A stretch of 64,000 nt of DNA, taken from CSP1-4 sp963777975. Lineage in GTDB: Bacteria; Chloroflexota; Limnocylindria; Limnocylindrales; CSP1-4. Positions 48,055-58,988 of the stretch are shown piece after piece (the stretch's first letter is position 1; every line of letters begins with the position of its first letter). The position numbers and the translations under genes were made by a program. Where the stretch lies: positions 62,001 to 126,000 of the forward strand of contig CAVZSO010000013.1 of assembly GCA_963777975.1 (NCBI GenBank), written 5' to 3'. The notes below the pieces were generated by a model, which was not told where the DNA came from, made no database searches, and saw only the letters and a program-made list of their open reading frames with translations.

Positions 48055-49589
48055 CCGCCGCCGTCGAGCCGCTCGATGTGGCCACGCTGTCGCTCGACGC
48101 GTTTCGCGACCGTCCGGTGGTCGTCCTGGGCTTCGCCCGATCGGGCATCGCACTGGCTCGCTTCCTGGCCGACCGTGGCGCTCGGGTGACCGTCTACGAC
48201 GTGCGTTCGGCGGCCGAGCTCGGCGAGTCCATGGCGGCTCTTCAAGGTCGCGACATCCGGCTCCTGTGCGGCCCGGCCGTCGATCCGGCGGCCGCCCTCG
48301 AAGGTCAGGCCCTCATCCTCACCTCGCCCAGCGTCAACAGCCGCTACCCGACGACCGAGCCGCGCCTGCGTGCCGCCCTGGCTGCGGTCGAGGGCGCCGG
48401 ACGCGTGCCGGTCATCAGCGAGGTCGACCTCTTCCTGCGCCTCTGCCCGGCGACGACGATCGGCGTGACCGGGACGAAAGGCAAGACCACGACGGCCTCG
48501 CTCATCGCGGCCGTCCTGGAGGCCGGGTCGCGGCCCGTCGTCCTGGGCGGCAACATCGGCCTGCCGCTCGTCGACCGGTTGCCCGAGCTGACCGCCGATC
48601 ACTTGGTCGTGCTCGAGCTGAGCGAGCTGCAGCTGCCGACCCTCTCGCGCGGCACGCATGTGGCGGTCTATACCCACGTGACCGAGGATCACCTCGATCG
48701 CCACGGGTCGGTGGCCGCCTACCGATCCGTCAAGCGGCGTCTGGCCGAGCTGGTCGATCCCGACGGCGCGCTCGTGCTCAACGCCGAGGATCCCGTCAGC
48801 GCCGCATACGCCGGCCTGGGCACGGCCCCCGTCACGCTCTACCGCCTGGACGACCCGCTGCCGGGCGGGCTCGGCGTTCACGAGGGCTGGGTGGTGGCGG
48901 CCGGTGTCGGTCGCCTGCCGTCGGCCGGCGGGGGAGCGGCGGCGACCGGACCCGGCGGGCGGGTCATGCCGGTCGACACGATCCGACTGCCCGGCGAGCA
49001 CAGCGTCAGCAACGTCCTGGCGGCGGTCGCGGTCGGGCTCCTGTTCGGCATCGCGCCCGATGCCATCCGCCGGGTGGTCGCCCAGTTCCCGGGCGTCGAG
49101 CACCGGCTGGAGCTGGTCGCCGAGCTCGACGGCGTGCGCTACGTCAACGACTCGCAGGGCACCCAGCCAGCGGCCGTGATGGCCGCCCTGCGCAGCTTCG
49201 GGCCGCCCATCGTGCTCATCGCCGGCGGCCGTGAGAAGGGCGTCGACATCACCGAGCTGGCCAGGGTCGTCGCGCAGCGGGCGGCGGCGGTCGTGCTCAT
49301 CGGCGAGTCCGCACCGGCCTTCAAGGCGGCGTTCGAGCGCGCCGGAGCCAGCAGCGTCGAGATCGCCACGACCCTCGAGGTCGCCGTCGAGCGCGCCGAC
49401 CGCCTGGCACGCGAAGCCATCCGACCGGCGGCTCTTGCGAGCGGCGGCGACGCGAGCGGCGGATCGCTGGCGACCGTGCTGCTCAGCCCGGCGGCCGCGA
49501 GCTTCGACATGTTCACCGACTACGCGGCCCGGGGCCGTGCGTTCAAGGCGGCCGTGGCGGCACTGCCGGTCCGAAGGAGCAGCCGATGA
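48051..49589 (+). CDS. murD: UDP-N-acetylmuramoylalanine--D-glutamate ligase MurD
   Basis: A 512-residue Mur ligase: N-terminal Rossmann part (VVVLGFARSGIALARFL), ATP loop GVTGTKGKTTTASLI, GNIGLPLV, ELSELQLPTL, THVTEDHLDRHGS, NAEDP, HSVSNVLAAVAV, and the C-terminal FPGVEHRLELVAEL...VNDSQGTQP with DSxxT region. It adds D-Glu to UDP-MurNAc-L-Ala. A Gly/Ala-rich insert (about 285-305) lengthens it slightly relative to typical MurD. Confidence 0.95.
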   Translation: MTAAVEPLDVATLSLDAFRDRPVVVLGFARSGIALARFLADRGARVTVYDVRSAAELGESMAALQGRDIRLLCGPAVDPAAALEGQALILTSPSVNSRYPTTEPRLRAALAAVEGAGRVPVISEVDLFLRLCPATTIGVTGTKGKTTTASLIAAVLEAGSRPVVLGGNIGLPLVDRLPELTADHLVVLELSELQLPTLSRGTHVAVYTHVTEDHLDRHGSVAAYRSVKRRLAELVDPDGALVLNAEDPVSAAYAGLGTAPVTLYRLDDPLPGGLGVHEGWVVAAGVGRLPSAGGGAAATGPGGRVMPVDTIRLPGEHSVSNVLAAVAVGLLFGIAPDAIRRVVAQFPGVEHRLELVAELDGVRYVNDSQGTQPAAVMAALRSFGPPIVLIAGGREKGVDITELARVVAQRAAAVVLIGESAPAFKAAFERAGASSVEIATTLEVAVERADRLAREAIRPAALASGGDASGGSLATVLLSPAAASFDMFTDYAARGRAFKAAVAALPVRRSSR

Positions 49590-50917
49590 GGAACCCGCCC
49601 ATCGCCATCCCGGCGCCACGCACCCGGCGACCGGCTGCGGAAGCGCCGAAGCCCCCGGTCGCGGGCCGCCCCGAGGCACGCTCGCGGAAGCTGACCGTGA
49701 CCATCGAGCGGGAGCGCCATGCGCCGGACCAGACGCTCCTCGTGTCGGTCGTGGCCCTGACCGCGATCGGCATCCTGATGGTCTACTCGGCGTCGGGTAT
49801 CCGGGCCTACGTGACACGCGCTGATGGGTTCGCCGACGTCGGTCCGCAGCTCATCTGGGCGCTGCTCGGCGTGGTGGCGATGGTCGTCGCGATGCGCATC
49901 GACTACCGCTTCTGGCGCCTCGTCTCGCTGCCCCTCTTCGTCGTCGCGGTCGGACTCCTCGTGCTCGTGCTCGTGCCCGGCATCGGCATCGTCATCGGCG
50001 GCTCGGCCCGCTGGATCAAGCTCGGCCCGATGCCCGCCATCCACCCGGCGGAGTTCGCCAAGCTCGCCCTCATCGTCTACCTCGCCCACTGGATGGCGAC
50101 GCGCGGGACCAGGATCACCAGCATCGCCGCCGGCACGTTGCCGTTCCTGCTCATCGCCGGACCGGTCATCCTGCTCGTGCTCAAGGAGCCCGACCTTGGC
50201 ACGACCGGCGTTCTGACCATGACCGCCTTCACGATCTTCTTCGTGGCCGGTGCCAACCTGTGGCAGTTCCTGCTGCTCATCCCGGCGGGCGTCGCCGCCG
50301 TGGGCTACGTCATCCTCAGCCATCCCTATCAGTTGTTGCGCGTGACGACGTTCCTCGATCCCTGGTCGGACGCCCAGGGCAAGGGCTTCCACACCATCCA
50401 GGGCATCTTCGCGCTGGCCCTCGGCGGCCTGGTCGGGGAGGGGCTGGGGCAGAGCCGCTCGGCCGGTGGCCTGTACCTCCCGAACGCTGCCAACGACTTC
50501 ATCTTCGCGGTCATCGGCGAGGAGTTCGGGTTGCTCGGCGGGCTCATCGTCATCGCCCTCTTCATCCTCGTGGCCTACCGGGGCATCCGCATCGCGCTCG
50601 GCGCGCCCGATACCTTCGGCGGCCTGATGGCCGTCGGCATCACCGCCTGGCTGGCGTTCCAGGCCTTCATCAACATCGCCGTGGTGGTCAACCTGATGCC
50701 CATCACGGGCATCACGCTGCCGTTCGTGAGCGACGGTGGCTCATCGCTCATCGTGAGCTTCGCCGCGGTCGGTATCCTCCTCTCGATATCGCGCGAGACC
50801 CACGTCCGAGGCACTTGGAACGATGCGGATCCTCATCGCCGGCGGTGGTTCCGGCGGCCACATCCTGCCGGCCCTGGCCGTCGTCCGGTCGCTACGCGAG
50901 CGGCGAGCGGACGTTGA
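49586..50917 (+). CDS. ftsW: Peptidoglycan glycosyltransferase FtsW (SEDS family)
   Basis: A polytopic SEDS protein of 443 aa: GILMVYSASGIRAY, GGSARWIKLGPMPAIHPAEFAKLAL, KEPDLGTTGVLTMTAFTIFF, NAANDFIFAVIGEEFGLLG with the catalytic Asp region, and PITGITLPFVSDGGSSLIVSF. It polymerises lipid II at the septum with FtsI. The last about 40 Arg-rich residues overlap murG by 95 nt, unusual beside the 4-nt overlaps elsewhere; the true C-terminus may be shorter if another frameshift exists. Confidence 0.92.
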   Translation: MRNPPIAIPAPRTRRPAAEAPKPPVAGRPEARSRKLTVTIERERHAPDQTLLVSVVALTAIGILMVYSASGIRAYVTRADGFADVGPQLIWALLGVVAMVVAMRIDYRFWRLVSLPLFVVAVGLLVLVLVPGIGIVIGGSARWIKLGPMPAIHPAEFAKLALIVYLAHWMATRGTRITSIAAGTLPFLLIAGPVILLVLKEPDLGTTGVLTMTAFTIFFVAGANLWQFLLLIPAGVAAVGYVILSHPYQLLRVTTFLDPWSDAQGKGFHTIQGIFALALGGLVGEGLGQSRSAGGLYLPNAANDFIFAVIGEEFGLLGGLIVIALFILVAYRGIRIALGAPDTFGGLMAVGITAWLAFQAFINIAVVVNLMPITGITLPFVSDGGSSLIVSFAAVGILLSISRETHVRGTWNDADPHRRRWFRRPHPAGPGRRPVATRAASGR

Positions 50918-51966
50918 GCCGACCTGGGTCGGCGGCCGACGCGGCCTCGAGGCGAGCCTCGTGCCGCCATCGGGCATCCCGCTCGAGCGGCTCTGGCTGC
51001 GTTCTCTGCGCAGCGTCGACCGCTCCGTGAACACGATCCTCGATCCGGTCCGCCTCGCGCTCTCGGTGCCACAGGCCGTCTGGCTGCTGGCACGCCAGCG
51101 CCCGCGCGCGATCTTCACGACGGGTGGCTACGTCGCCATCCCGGTCCTCATCGCTGCCCGCCTGCTGCGCATCGCCGAGCCTGCTCTGGGAAGGCAACCT
51201 GGTGCCGGGCCGGAGTGTCCGCGCCGTCGCCCGTCTGGCCTCGGCCATCGCGGTCAGCTATGCACCGACGGCCGCCCAGCTGCCGGGGCAGGCGTACCTG
51301 ACGGGCACCCCGGTGCGCTCCTTCGACGGCCTGGCGCGTGACACCTCGCGGCTCCGGCTCGACCTGCCGGTCACGGGCCATCTGCTGCTGGCCTTCGGTG
51401 GCTCGCAGGCCGTCCGCCGCCTCGACGACGCCATCGCTGCCGCGCTGCCCGAGCTGGTCAGGCTGACGGTCGTCCTGCATGTGACCGGTGAAGATGGCTA
51501 CGCCGCGGCGCTCCAGCACCGCGAAGGGCTGCCGGCGGAGCTGCGCGATCGCTACCGGCCGGTGCCCTTCCTGCGCGACGAGATGGCCGATGCCCTGGTC
51601 GCGGCCGACCTCATCCTGGGACGCGCCGGCTCGTCGACGCTGGCCGAGGCGACGACGCTCGGGCGGCCGCTCATCGTGGTGCCCTACCCGCACGCGGGCG
51701 GTCATCAGCGCGCCAATGCCGCCGCGTTGGCGGCGGCCGGCGCGGCCATCGTCATCGATGACGCGGAGTTCGACGGTCCGGCGCTGCTCGAGGCGGTGGC
51801 CGTCCTCGACGAGCCTCATCGGCTGGCGGCCATGGCGGCGGCCAGCCGCGACGCCGGCCATCCCGGTGCGGCCGAGGCCAACGCCGCCCTGCTCCTGGCG
51901 CTCGCCGAGCGCGAGCCGCCGCCGGCGCACGACGTGATCAGCGCGATCGTCGCGGCGCGGCCATGA
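50823..51966 (+). CDS. murG: UDP-GlcNAc--lipid I GlcNAc transferase MurG, frameshifted
   Basis: The N-terminal GT-B domain (MRILIAGGGSGGHILPALAV, PTWVGGRRGLEASLVPP, IFTTGGYVAIPVLIAARL) is in the frame of ATG 50823. The rest is in the next frame: EGNLVPGRSVRAVARLAS, LLLAFGGSQAVRRLDDAI, FLRDEMADALVAADLILGRAG, SSTLAEATTLGRPLIVVPYP. The switch needs one surplus base removed near 51171-51189, for example in the GGG at 51187. MurG makes lipid II. The corrected stop overlaps murB (ATGA). Confidence 0.87.
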
Positions 51967-52943
51967 CCGCGACCTCGACCGGGCGCCGATTGGCCGATGC
52001 CGAGGCCCAGGCGCTGGGCACCGACATCCAGCGCCGCATCGGCGTCAAGACGTCACGCCACGAACCGCTCGCCCGGTTCACCACCATGCGGGTCGGCGGG
52101 CCGGCCGATCTCTTCGCGACCGTCTACAACCTGTTCGAGCTGCGCGGCCTGGTCCGCTTCGCGCGAGCACGTGAGCTGCCCATCTTCCTGCTCGGTCGGG
52201 GCTCCGACCTGGTCATCAGCGACGCCGGCATCGGCGGCCTGGTCATCCTGGTCCGCGCCCAGGGGGTCCGCATCGAGGGCCAGGATCTGGTAGCGGACGC
52301 CGGCCTGCCGATGGCCAAGGCGGCGACCGTCACACGCGAGGCCGGCCTCTCCGGCCTGGAGTTCGGGCTGGCCATCCCGGGAACGGTGGGCGGCGCCATC
52401 TGGGCCAATGCCGGCGCCCACGAGGCGGACGTCGCCGCCTGCCTGGTGGAGGCGTCGGTCATCGAGGTCGATGGGACGGAGGCGGTCCTGAGCGTCGCTG
52501 CGCTCGCGCTCGGCTACCGCGAGTCGGCGCTCAAGACGGCGGAGGTGTCGGCTGCCCCGCGCGTGGTGACCTGGGGGCGCTTCCGATTGGAGGCCGCCGA
52601 GCCGGCGCTCATCACCGAGCGCCTCGACACGATCCGTCGCTGGCGGCAGGCGCATCAGCCGCTCGGCCAGCCCTCGGCGGGCAGCGTCTTTCGCAACCCG
52701 GCCGACGGTCCCTCGGCCGGCGCCCTGATCGACGGGCTGGGGCTCAAGGGCTTGCGCGTCGGAGGCGCGGTGGTCTCGGAGAAGCACGCCAACTTCATCG
52801 TCAACGACCGGCAGGGCACGGCCGCGGACGTGCGCCGCCTGGCCGAGTCCGTGCAGGCGACCGTGCTCGCGCAGACGGGTGTCGGATTGCGTTTCGAGGT
52901 CGTCTTCGCCGGTGACTGGTCGGGCTGGGTGAGCGACGGATGA
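51963..52943 (+). CDS. murB: UDP-N-acetylenolpyruvoylglucosamine reductase MurB
   Basis: A 326-residue flavoprotein reductase: ARFTTMRVGGPADLF, LGRGSDLVISDAGIGGLVI, GLEFGLAIPGTVGGAIWANAG, then QPSAGSVFRNPADGPSAG with the catalytic Ser, ending KHANFIVNDRQGTAADV. It completes UDP-MurNAc synthesis. The stop overlaps ddl as ATGA. Confidence 0.94.
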   Translation: MTATSTGRRLADAEAQALGTDIQRRIGVKTSRHEPLARFTTMRVGGPADLFATVYNLFELRGLVRFARARELPIFLLGRGSDLVISDAGIGGLVILVRAQGVRIEGQDLVADAGLPMAKAATVTREAGLSGLEFGLAIPGTVGGAIWANAGAHEADVAACLVEASVIEVDGTEAVLSVAALALGYRESALKTAEVSAAPRVVTWGRFRLEAAEPALITERLDTIRRWRQAHQPLGQPSAGSVFRNPADGPSAGALIDGLGLKGLRVGGAVVSEKHANFIVNDRQGTAADVRRLAESVQATVLAQTGVGLRFEVVFAGDWSGWVSDG

Positions 52944-54106
52944 GCGACTCGATGCCGGGCCCTGGAGCCGACATGGAACGCTCGGGGGCCGGGCGGCCAC
53001 CGATCGTCGTCCTGCTCGGCGGACCGTCGGCCGAGCATGACGTCTCGATCGTCTCCGGGCGCGCCATCGCGCTGGCGCTGGCGGCCGACGGCGCGCAGGT
53101 CGAGCCCTGGCTCATCGGGCTGGACGGGGACTGGTGGCAGCTGTCCGTGGCGGCGCTGGCCGACGATCGAGCGGCTGCCGACTTCGACCAGCCAGCCGAT
53201 CGTGGCGGGCGGGGGCCGATGTCCGCCGCCGCGGCGCTGGAGACGCTCTCGGCGCGAGAGCCGCGACCGGTCATCTGGATCGCGCTGCACGGCCCGTTCG
53301 GCGAGGACGGCACGCTCCAGGCGCTCTGCGAATTGGCCGCCTTGACCTACACGGGATCGGGCGTCGCGGCCTCCGCCCTGGGCATGGACAAGGTCCTCTT
53401 CAAGCGATTGGCTCGCGCGCTCGAGATGCCGGTGGTCCCGTTCGAGGTGCTCTCCCGGGCAGAGCATCTCGCCGACCCGACCGCGGCCGCCCGGCGTCTG
53501 GAGGCATTCGCCAGCCGGCTACCGGACCCACGCCTGATCGTCAAGCCTGCCCGCCTCGGGTCGAGCATCGGGATGGCTGTCGTGCACCGGCCGGATGAGC
53601 CGCCGGAGCTGGAGCTCGCCATCGAGGGCGCCTTCGCCTATGACGACCTCCTCCTGGCGGAGGCCTACCTGGCCGGGGCCCGTGAGTTCGAGCTGGCGGT
53701 CGTCGGCGATGGCGCCAGCAGCCAGGCGTATGGACCCGGCGAGGTCTTTCCTGGCCACGAGTTCTACGACTACGCGGCCAAGTACGAGGCCGGCGTCTCG
53801 CGGACGACCGATGCACCGGAGCTTGGCGTCGGGCCCCGCGATCGCCTCCGGGAGCTGGCACGGGCCGCGTTCGCGGCCATCGGCGCGTCGGGCTTCGCGC
53901 GCGTCGACTTCCTGATGCACGGTGGGCGGATCTACCTGTCGGAGATCAACACGATCCCGGGCTTCACGCCCATCAGCCTCTTCCCCATCCTGTGCCGGCA
54001 GGGCGGCTATGACTTCGGCGGCATCTGCGCGCACATCGTCGAGCTCGCCGTCGCGCGCGCCGCCCGTCGGCCGAACCGGCGGCTCGAACGCGCCGACCTG
54101 CCGTGA
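52940..54106 (+). CDS. ddl: D-alanine--D-alanine ligase
   Basis: A 388-residue ATP-grasp ligase: VVLLGGPSAEHDVSIVSGRA, IALHGPFGEDGTLQALCEL, TGSGVAASALGMDKVLFKRL, LIVKPARLGSSIGMAVV, and the C-terminal FARVDFLMHGGRIYLSEINT with metal-binding Glu/Asn. It supplies the D-Ala-D-Ala used by MurF. It overlaps murB by 4 nt. Confidence 0.94.
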   Translation: MSDSMPGPGADMERSGAGRPPIVVLLGGPSAEHDVSIVSGRAIALALAADGAQVEPWLIGLDGDWWQLSVAALADDRAAADFDQPADRGGRGPMSAAAALETLSAREPRPVIWIALHGPFGEDGTLQALCELAALTYTGSGVAASALGMDKVLFKRLARALEMPVVPFEVLSRAEHLADPTAAARRLEAFASRLPDPRLIVKPARLGSSIGMAVVHRPDEPPELELAIEGAFAYDDLLLAEAYLAGAREFELAVVGDGASSQAYGPGEVFPGHEFYDYAAKYEAGVSRTTDAPELGVGPRDRLRELARAAFAAIGASGFARVDFLMHGGRIYLSEINTIPGFTPISLFPILCRQGGYDFGGICAHIVELAVARAARRPNRRLERADLP

Positions 54107-54130
54107 AGCCGCGTCCGGCCGGAGGTCGGG

Positions 54131-54985
54131 GTGAGCGGTAGCGGCCCACGGACGACCATCGGTCGCGGCGCTCATCGCCCGACACCGCTCATCCGGCGCG
54201 CCTCGGCCGGGCCTGTTGCCGGTCGCGTCCTGGCCGGGCTCGTGCTGGTCGCCTCGGCGGCCGCGCTCTACGGCATGACCGCGTCGCCGGCCTTCCGCCT
54301 CCGTGACGGCGGGGTCGTCGTGCGCGGCGCCGACTTCACCGACGAGGCCACCGTGCTGGCGGCCATCGGCCTCGACGGTGGCGCGCGTCCCAACCTCTTC
54401 ACGCTCGACACGGCTCGCCTGGCCGCCAACCTGCTGGCGCTCCCGGCAGTCGATTCCGATCGCGCCGACGCCGCCTCGGTGCACGTGGCGCTGCCCGACC
54501 GACTGGTGGTCGACGTCCATGAGCGTGTGCCCATCCTGATCTGGCAGACGGGCGACCGGCGGTTGCTGGTCGACGTCCACGGCGTCGTCGTCTCCGAGCT
54601 GGGGGCGGACGCGCAGAGCGAGCTGCCGATGGTCGAGGACGAACGTGCCGCTTCCGCAGAGCTGGCCATCGGCGACCGCATCGCCGCGACCGACATGGAG
54701 GTCGCTCGCCGCATCGCTGCCCTGACGCCGACCTTCCTGGGCAGCAGCGCCACCTCGCTCGAGACGCGCATCACCGAGAAGGAGGGCTTCGTCCTGCACG
54801 CCCAGCCGAAGAGCTGGCGGGCCGTCTTCGGCATCTATGCCCCGACCCTGCGGGGCCCGGACCTGGTCGAGGCCCAGGCGCAATGCCTGAGCAGCGTGCT
54901 GGCCGGTCAGGAGGCGACCATCTCGGTCGTCTACCTCTTCCCGGACGGCGGTCGCTGCGGCACGTTCCTGCCGAGCTCCAAGTGA
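54131..54985 (+). CDS. ftsQ: FtsQ/DivIB-type cell division protein
   Basis: A 284-residue bitopic protein: basic N-terminus, one membrane helix (GRVLAGLVLVASAAALYGM), then a POTRA-like domain (FRLRDGGVVVRGADFTDEATVLAAI) and a beta domain (RLVVDVHERVPILIWQTGDRRLLVD). Start GTG 54131. FtsQ links early and late divisome proteins; its place between ddl and ftsA is classical. Confidence 0.85.
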   Translation: MSGSGPRTTIGRGAHRPTPLIRRASAGPVAGRVLAGLVLVASAAALYGMTASPAFRLRDGGVVVRGADFTDEATVLAAIGLDGGARPNLFTLDTARLAANLLALPAVDSDRADAASVHVALPDRLVVDVHERVPILIWQTGDRRLLVDVHGVVVSELGADAQSELPMVEDERAASAELAIGDRIAATDMEVARRIAALTPTFLGSSATSLETRITEKEGFVLHAQPKSWRAVFGIYAPTLRGPDLVEAQAQCLSSVLAGQEATISVVYLFPDGGRCGTFLPSSK

Positions 54986-55105
54986 GCCGCCGCCACCATC
55001 AAGGCTCGAGCGGCAGGACGTGCGCGCGCCGGCCGCTTGGTCGCGCGTGGCCACGGGTGCCGATGGTAGCCTTGCGCCGTACGGACGGAGGGAGGTGGCG
55101 AGGAC

Positions 55106-55429
55106 GTGTGGATCCCCCTGGCTGGGTTGCTCTTGGGCATCCTGCTGGGTCTCGTCCTCCAGGTCAGCGTCAGCTATGAGATCGCCCGCTACACGGCCGT
55201 CGGCATCATCGCCGCGGTGGATTCGGTCCTCGGTGCCATCCGGGCCGAGCTCGAGGGGACCTTCAGCGAGCGGATCTTCATCAGCGGTTTCATCACCAAC
55301 ACCCTGGTCGCGATCCTCCTCACCTTCGTCGGGGACCGGCTGGGCCTGGACCTCTACCTGGTCGCGCTCATCCGTTTCGGGTTCGGGATCTTCCAGAACG
55401 TGGCGCTCATCCGGCGCCACTTCCTCTAG
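55106..55429 (+). CDS. sbp: Small basic family membrane protein (Sbp/DUF1290)
   Basis: A 107-residue protein with three membrane segments: PLAGLLLGILLGLVLQV, YTAVGIIAAVDSVLGAIRA and FITNTLVAILLTFVGDRL. The motif ELEGTFSERIFISGF in the middle is characteristic of the small basic (DUF1290) family. In Bacillus sbp also lies just before ftsA. Function in division is not established. GTG 55106 with GGAGG upstream. Confidence 0.85.
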   Translation: MWIPLAGLLLGILLGLVLQVSVSYEIARYTAVGIIAAVDSVLGAIRAELEGTFSERIFISGFITNTLVAILLTFVGDRLGLDLYLVALIRFGFGIFQNVALIRRHFL

Positions 55430-55458
55430 GCCGATGATCGAGAAGGGGTTGCCTGATC

Positions 55459-56694
55459 GTGGATAGGGAGATGGTCCTCGTCGCCATCGACGTCGGCACG
55501 AGCAAGGTCGTGGCGCTCATCGGGGAGGTCGGCCGCGACGGCTCGCTGACCATCATCGGCAAGGGCGCGCCCGCCTCGGCGGGCATCAAGAAGGGCGCCG
55601 TCATCAACATCGACCAGGTCGTCAGCTCGATCACGGCGGCCGTCGAGCAGGCCGAGCGCCTGTCGGGCTACAAGCTCGAGTCGGCCTTCGTGAGCATCGG
55701 CGGCGACAACGTCGAGTCGCAGAACTCGCGCGGCGCGGTCGCCGTCAGCGGTCCGCGCAAGGAGGTCACCCGCGAGGACGTGGCCCGGGCCACGGACGTC
55801 GCGCGCGCCGTCAACATCCCCAGCAACCGCGAGGTGCTGCACGTCCTGCCGCGTGGCTACGTGGTCGATGGCCAGGAGGGCGTCAAGGATCCCATCGGCA
55901 TGAGCGCCATCCGGCTCGAGGTCGAGACCCACATCGTGCACGCCGGCGCGACCGTGGTCCAGAACCTCAGCAAATGCGTCCAGCAAGCCGGAGTCCGCAT
56001 CGATGAGCTGGTGGCGGCACCGCTGGCGTCGGCCGAGGCGGTCCTCTCGGAGACGGAACGCGACCTGGGCGTGGCCATCGCCGACATCGGCGCCGGCACG
56101 ACCGACGTCGCCCTCTTCCTCGACGGCTCGCCATTCCACACGGCAGTGCTGCCGCTGGGCGGCAACAACGTGACCAACGATCTGGCCATCGGCCTCAAGA
56201 CATCCATCGCGGTGGCCGAGGACCTCAAGATCCGCTACGGGACCTGCGACCTCGACTCGGTCGAACCCGACGAGGTCATCCAGGTCGAGGTCATCGGGGA
56301 GGAGCGCGGCCGGACCGTCGAGCGGCTGGAGGTCTGCAGCATCATCGATGCGCGGATGCGCGAGATCTTCGAGAAGCTGGGCGAGGAGATGGCGGCCGCC
56401 GGGCATGGCGGCATCCTGCCGGCCGGCCTGGTCCTGACCGGTGGTGCGGCCCAGCTGGCGGGCATCGCCGAGCTCGGCCGCGACGTCCTCCAGATGCCGG
56501 TCCGGGTGGCCGCCCCGGCCGGTGTCGGCGGCCTCGTCGACAACCTCCTGACACCGGAGTTCTCGACCTCGATCGGACTCCTCCAGTGGGGCGCCCGGGC
56601 GGGCATGGAGGGTGAGGGCGGGCACTACGACTCGGCGCCCGCCGGCGGAGCGTTCGGCCGCTTCCGGGACTGGGTCCGGGGCCTCTTCCCCTAG
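55459..56694 (+). CDS. ftsA: Cell division protein FtsA
   Basis: A 411-residue actin-like protein: phosphate 1 loop VAIDVGTSKVVALIGEV, the SHS2/1C domain (ASAGIKKGAVINIDQVV...SIGGDNVESQNSRG), phosphate 2 IADIGAGTTDVALF, adenosine loop GLVLTGGAAQLAGI. The C-terminus has an amphipathic end (FGRFRDWVRGLFP) that would anchor FtsZ filaments to the membrane. Start GTG 55459. Confidence 0.95.
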   Translation: MDREMVLVAIDVGTSKVVALIGEVGRDGSLTIIGKGAPASAGIKKGAVINIDQVVSSITAAVEQAERLSGYKLESAFVSIGGDNVESQNSRGAVAVSGPRKEVTREDVARATDVARAVNIPSNREVLHVLPRGYVVDGQEGVKDPIGMSAIRLEVETHIVHAGATVVQNLSKCVQQAGVRIDELVAAPLASAEAVLSETERDLGVAIADIGAGTTDVALFLDGSPFHTAVLPLGGNNVTNDLAIGLKTSIAVAEDLKIRYGTCDLDSVEPDEVIQVEVIGEERGRTVERLEVCSIIDARMREIFEKLGEEMAAAGHGGILPAGLVLTGGAAQLAGIAELGRDVLQMPVRVAAPAGVGGLVDNLLTPEFSTSIGLLQWGARAGMEGEGGHYDSAPAGGAFGRFRDWVRGLFP

Positions 56695-56805
56695 ACGCCC
56701 ACGGGCGGCGCCGGTCTGCGCCGACCGTCCCGGCACCCGGTGCCAGCGTCGTCCGGGCATCGTGGGGCCCCCGTTGCTGGGGCGCACCGGCACCCGTCGA
56801 GGGTC

Positions 56806-56836
56806 TTGCCTTCGTGCGTGACGGTGGGGCTATACT
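56806..56836 (+). promoter_or_regulatory. Possible promoter of ftsZ
   Basis: TATACT (56831-56836) is a good -10 in a 252-bp ftsA-ftsZ gap; TTGCCT (56806-56811) is a possible -35 but the 19-bp spacer is long. It would give ftsZ a leader of about 100 nt. Confidence 0.45.
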
Positions 56837-56946
56837 CCCCGGACCCGAATCGTCCGGAGGGGGCGAGGGCGCGTCGATGCGCCCGGATCGGGCCCTGACC
56901 CCAGCACAGCGACCACGTCTCGAAGACTCGACCGGAGGAACCAGCG

Positions 56947-58134
<1,188 letters not shown>

Positions 58135-58157
58135 CCGACTCGACCACGCGCGGGCCG

Positions 58158-58955
58158 GTGGAGCCGGACCCGACCACCGTCGCCGCCTTCGCCACGGCGA
58201 GGGCCGCCGTCCTCGAGCGCATCGCGATGGCGTGCGCGCGCGTCGGGCGGGACCCCGCGTCCGTGACCCTGGTCGCCGTCTCCAAGACGGTCGACGCCGA
58301 GCGGCTCCGGGCGGCCGTCGCGGCCGGCCTGACGACGCTCGGTGAGAACCGGGTCCAGGAGGCTGCCGCCAAGGCCGGCCTCGTGTCGGGCGCCACCTGG
58401 CACCTCGTGGGCCATCTCCAGAGCAATAAGGTCCGCCTGGCGTTGGACATCTTCGAGACCATCCAGTCGGTCGATTCGGTCGACCTGGCGACGCGCCTCG
58501 ATCGGCTGGTGGCCCAGGGTTTCGATGGCTCGGCGACGACGTCGCCGGGGTCGGTCGCGGCGATGGCACCGGCCGCCGACACGGTGCGGCAGGCGGTCTT
58601 CGTGCAGGTCAACGTCGATGAGGATCCGGCCAAGGCCGGCTTCCAGCCCGACGAGCTTCCGGCAGCGCTGCCGACGGTCCTGGCCCTGCCCAACCTCGAG
58701 GTTCGCGGCCTGATGACGGTCGGCCGCCTGGCGGCATCGCCGGCGGCCGCCCGGCCGACCTTCGTCGCCCTGCGCGAGCTGTCGGCGAAGCTGCGGCAGG
58801 CCATGCCCGGGCTGGGGCCGGAGCTGTCGATGGGCATGAGCGACGACTTCGAGGTCGCCGTCGAGGAGGGCGCGACCGTGGTCCGCGTGGGCCGGGCGCT
58901 CTTCGGCGAGCGTGCCCATGTCCACGAGCCGGGCGAGCCCGACCACGGCCACTGA
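58158..58955 (+). CDS. yggS: YggS-family pyridoxal-phosphate homeostasis protein
   Basis: A 265-residue PLP-binding barrel: VTLVAVSKTVDAERLRAAV with the Schiff-base Lys, LGENRVQEAAAK, WHLVGHLQSNKVR, FVQVNVDEDPAKAGF, RGLMTVGRL, LSMGMSDDFEVAVEEGATVVRVG. It buffers free PLP. A Gly/Ala/Ser/Thr stretch (about 118-140) is a small insertion. Position after ftsZ is common. Start GTG 58158. Confidence 0.92.
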   Translation: MEPDPTTVAAFATARAAVLERIAMACARVGRDPASVTLVAVSKTVDAERLRAAVAAGLTTLGENRVQEAAAKAGLVSGATWHLVGHLQSNKVRLALDIFETIQSVDSVDLATRLDRLVAQGFDGSATTSPGSVAAMAPAADTVRQAVFVQVNVDEDPAKAGFQPDELPAALPTVLALPNLEVRGLMTVGRLAASPAAARPTFVALRELSAKLRQAMPGLGPELSMGMSDDFEVAVEEGATVVRVGRALFGERAHVHEPGEPDHGH

Positions 58956-58974
58956 AGCACCGACGCGCCGCTCC

Positions 58975-58980
58975 TATACT
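58975..58980 (+). promoter_or_regulatory. TATACT -10 element directly before yggT
   Basis: TATACT ends 8 nt before the GTG start at 58989, so transcription would begin at or next to the start codon and the GAGGGC before it would not be transcribed. A leaderless mRNA is possible. Confidence 0.4.
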
Positions 58981-58988
58981 CGAGGGCG

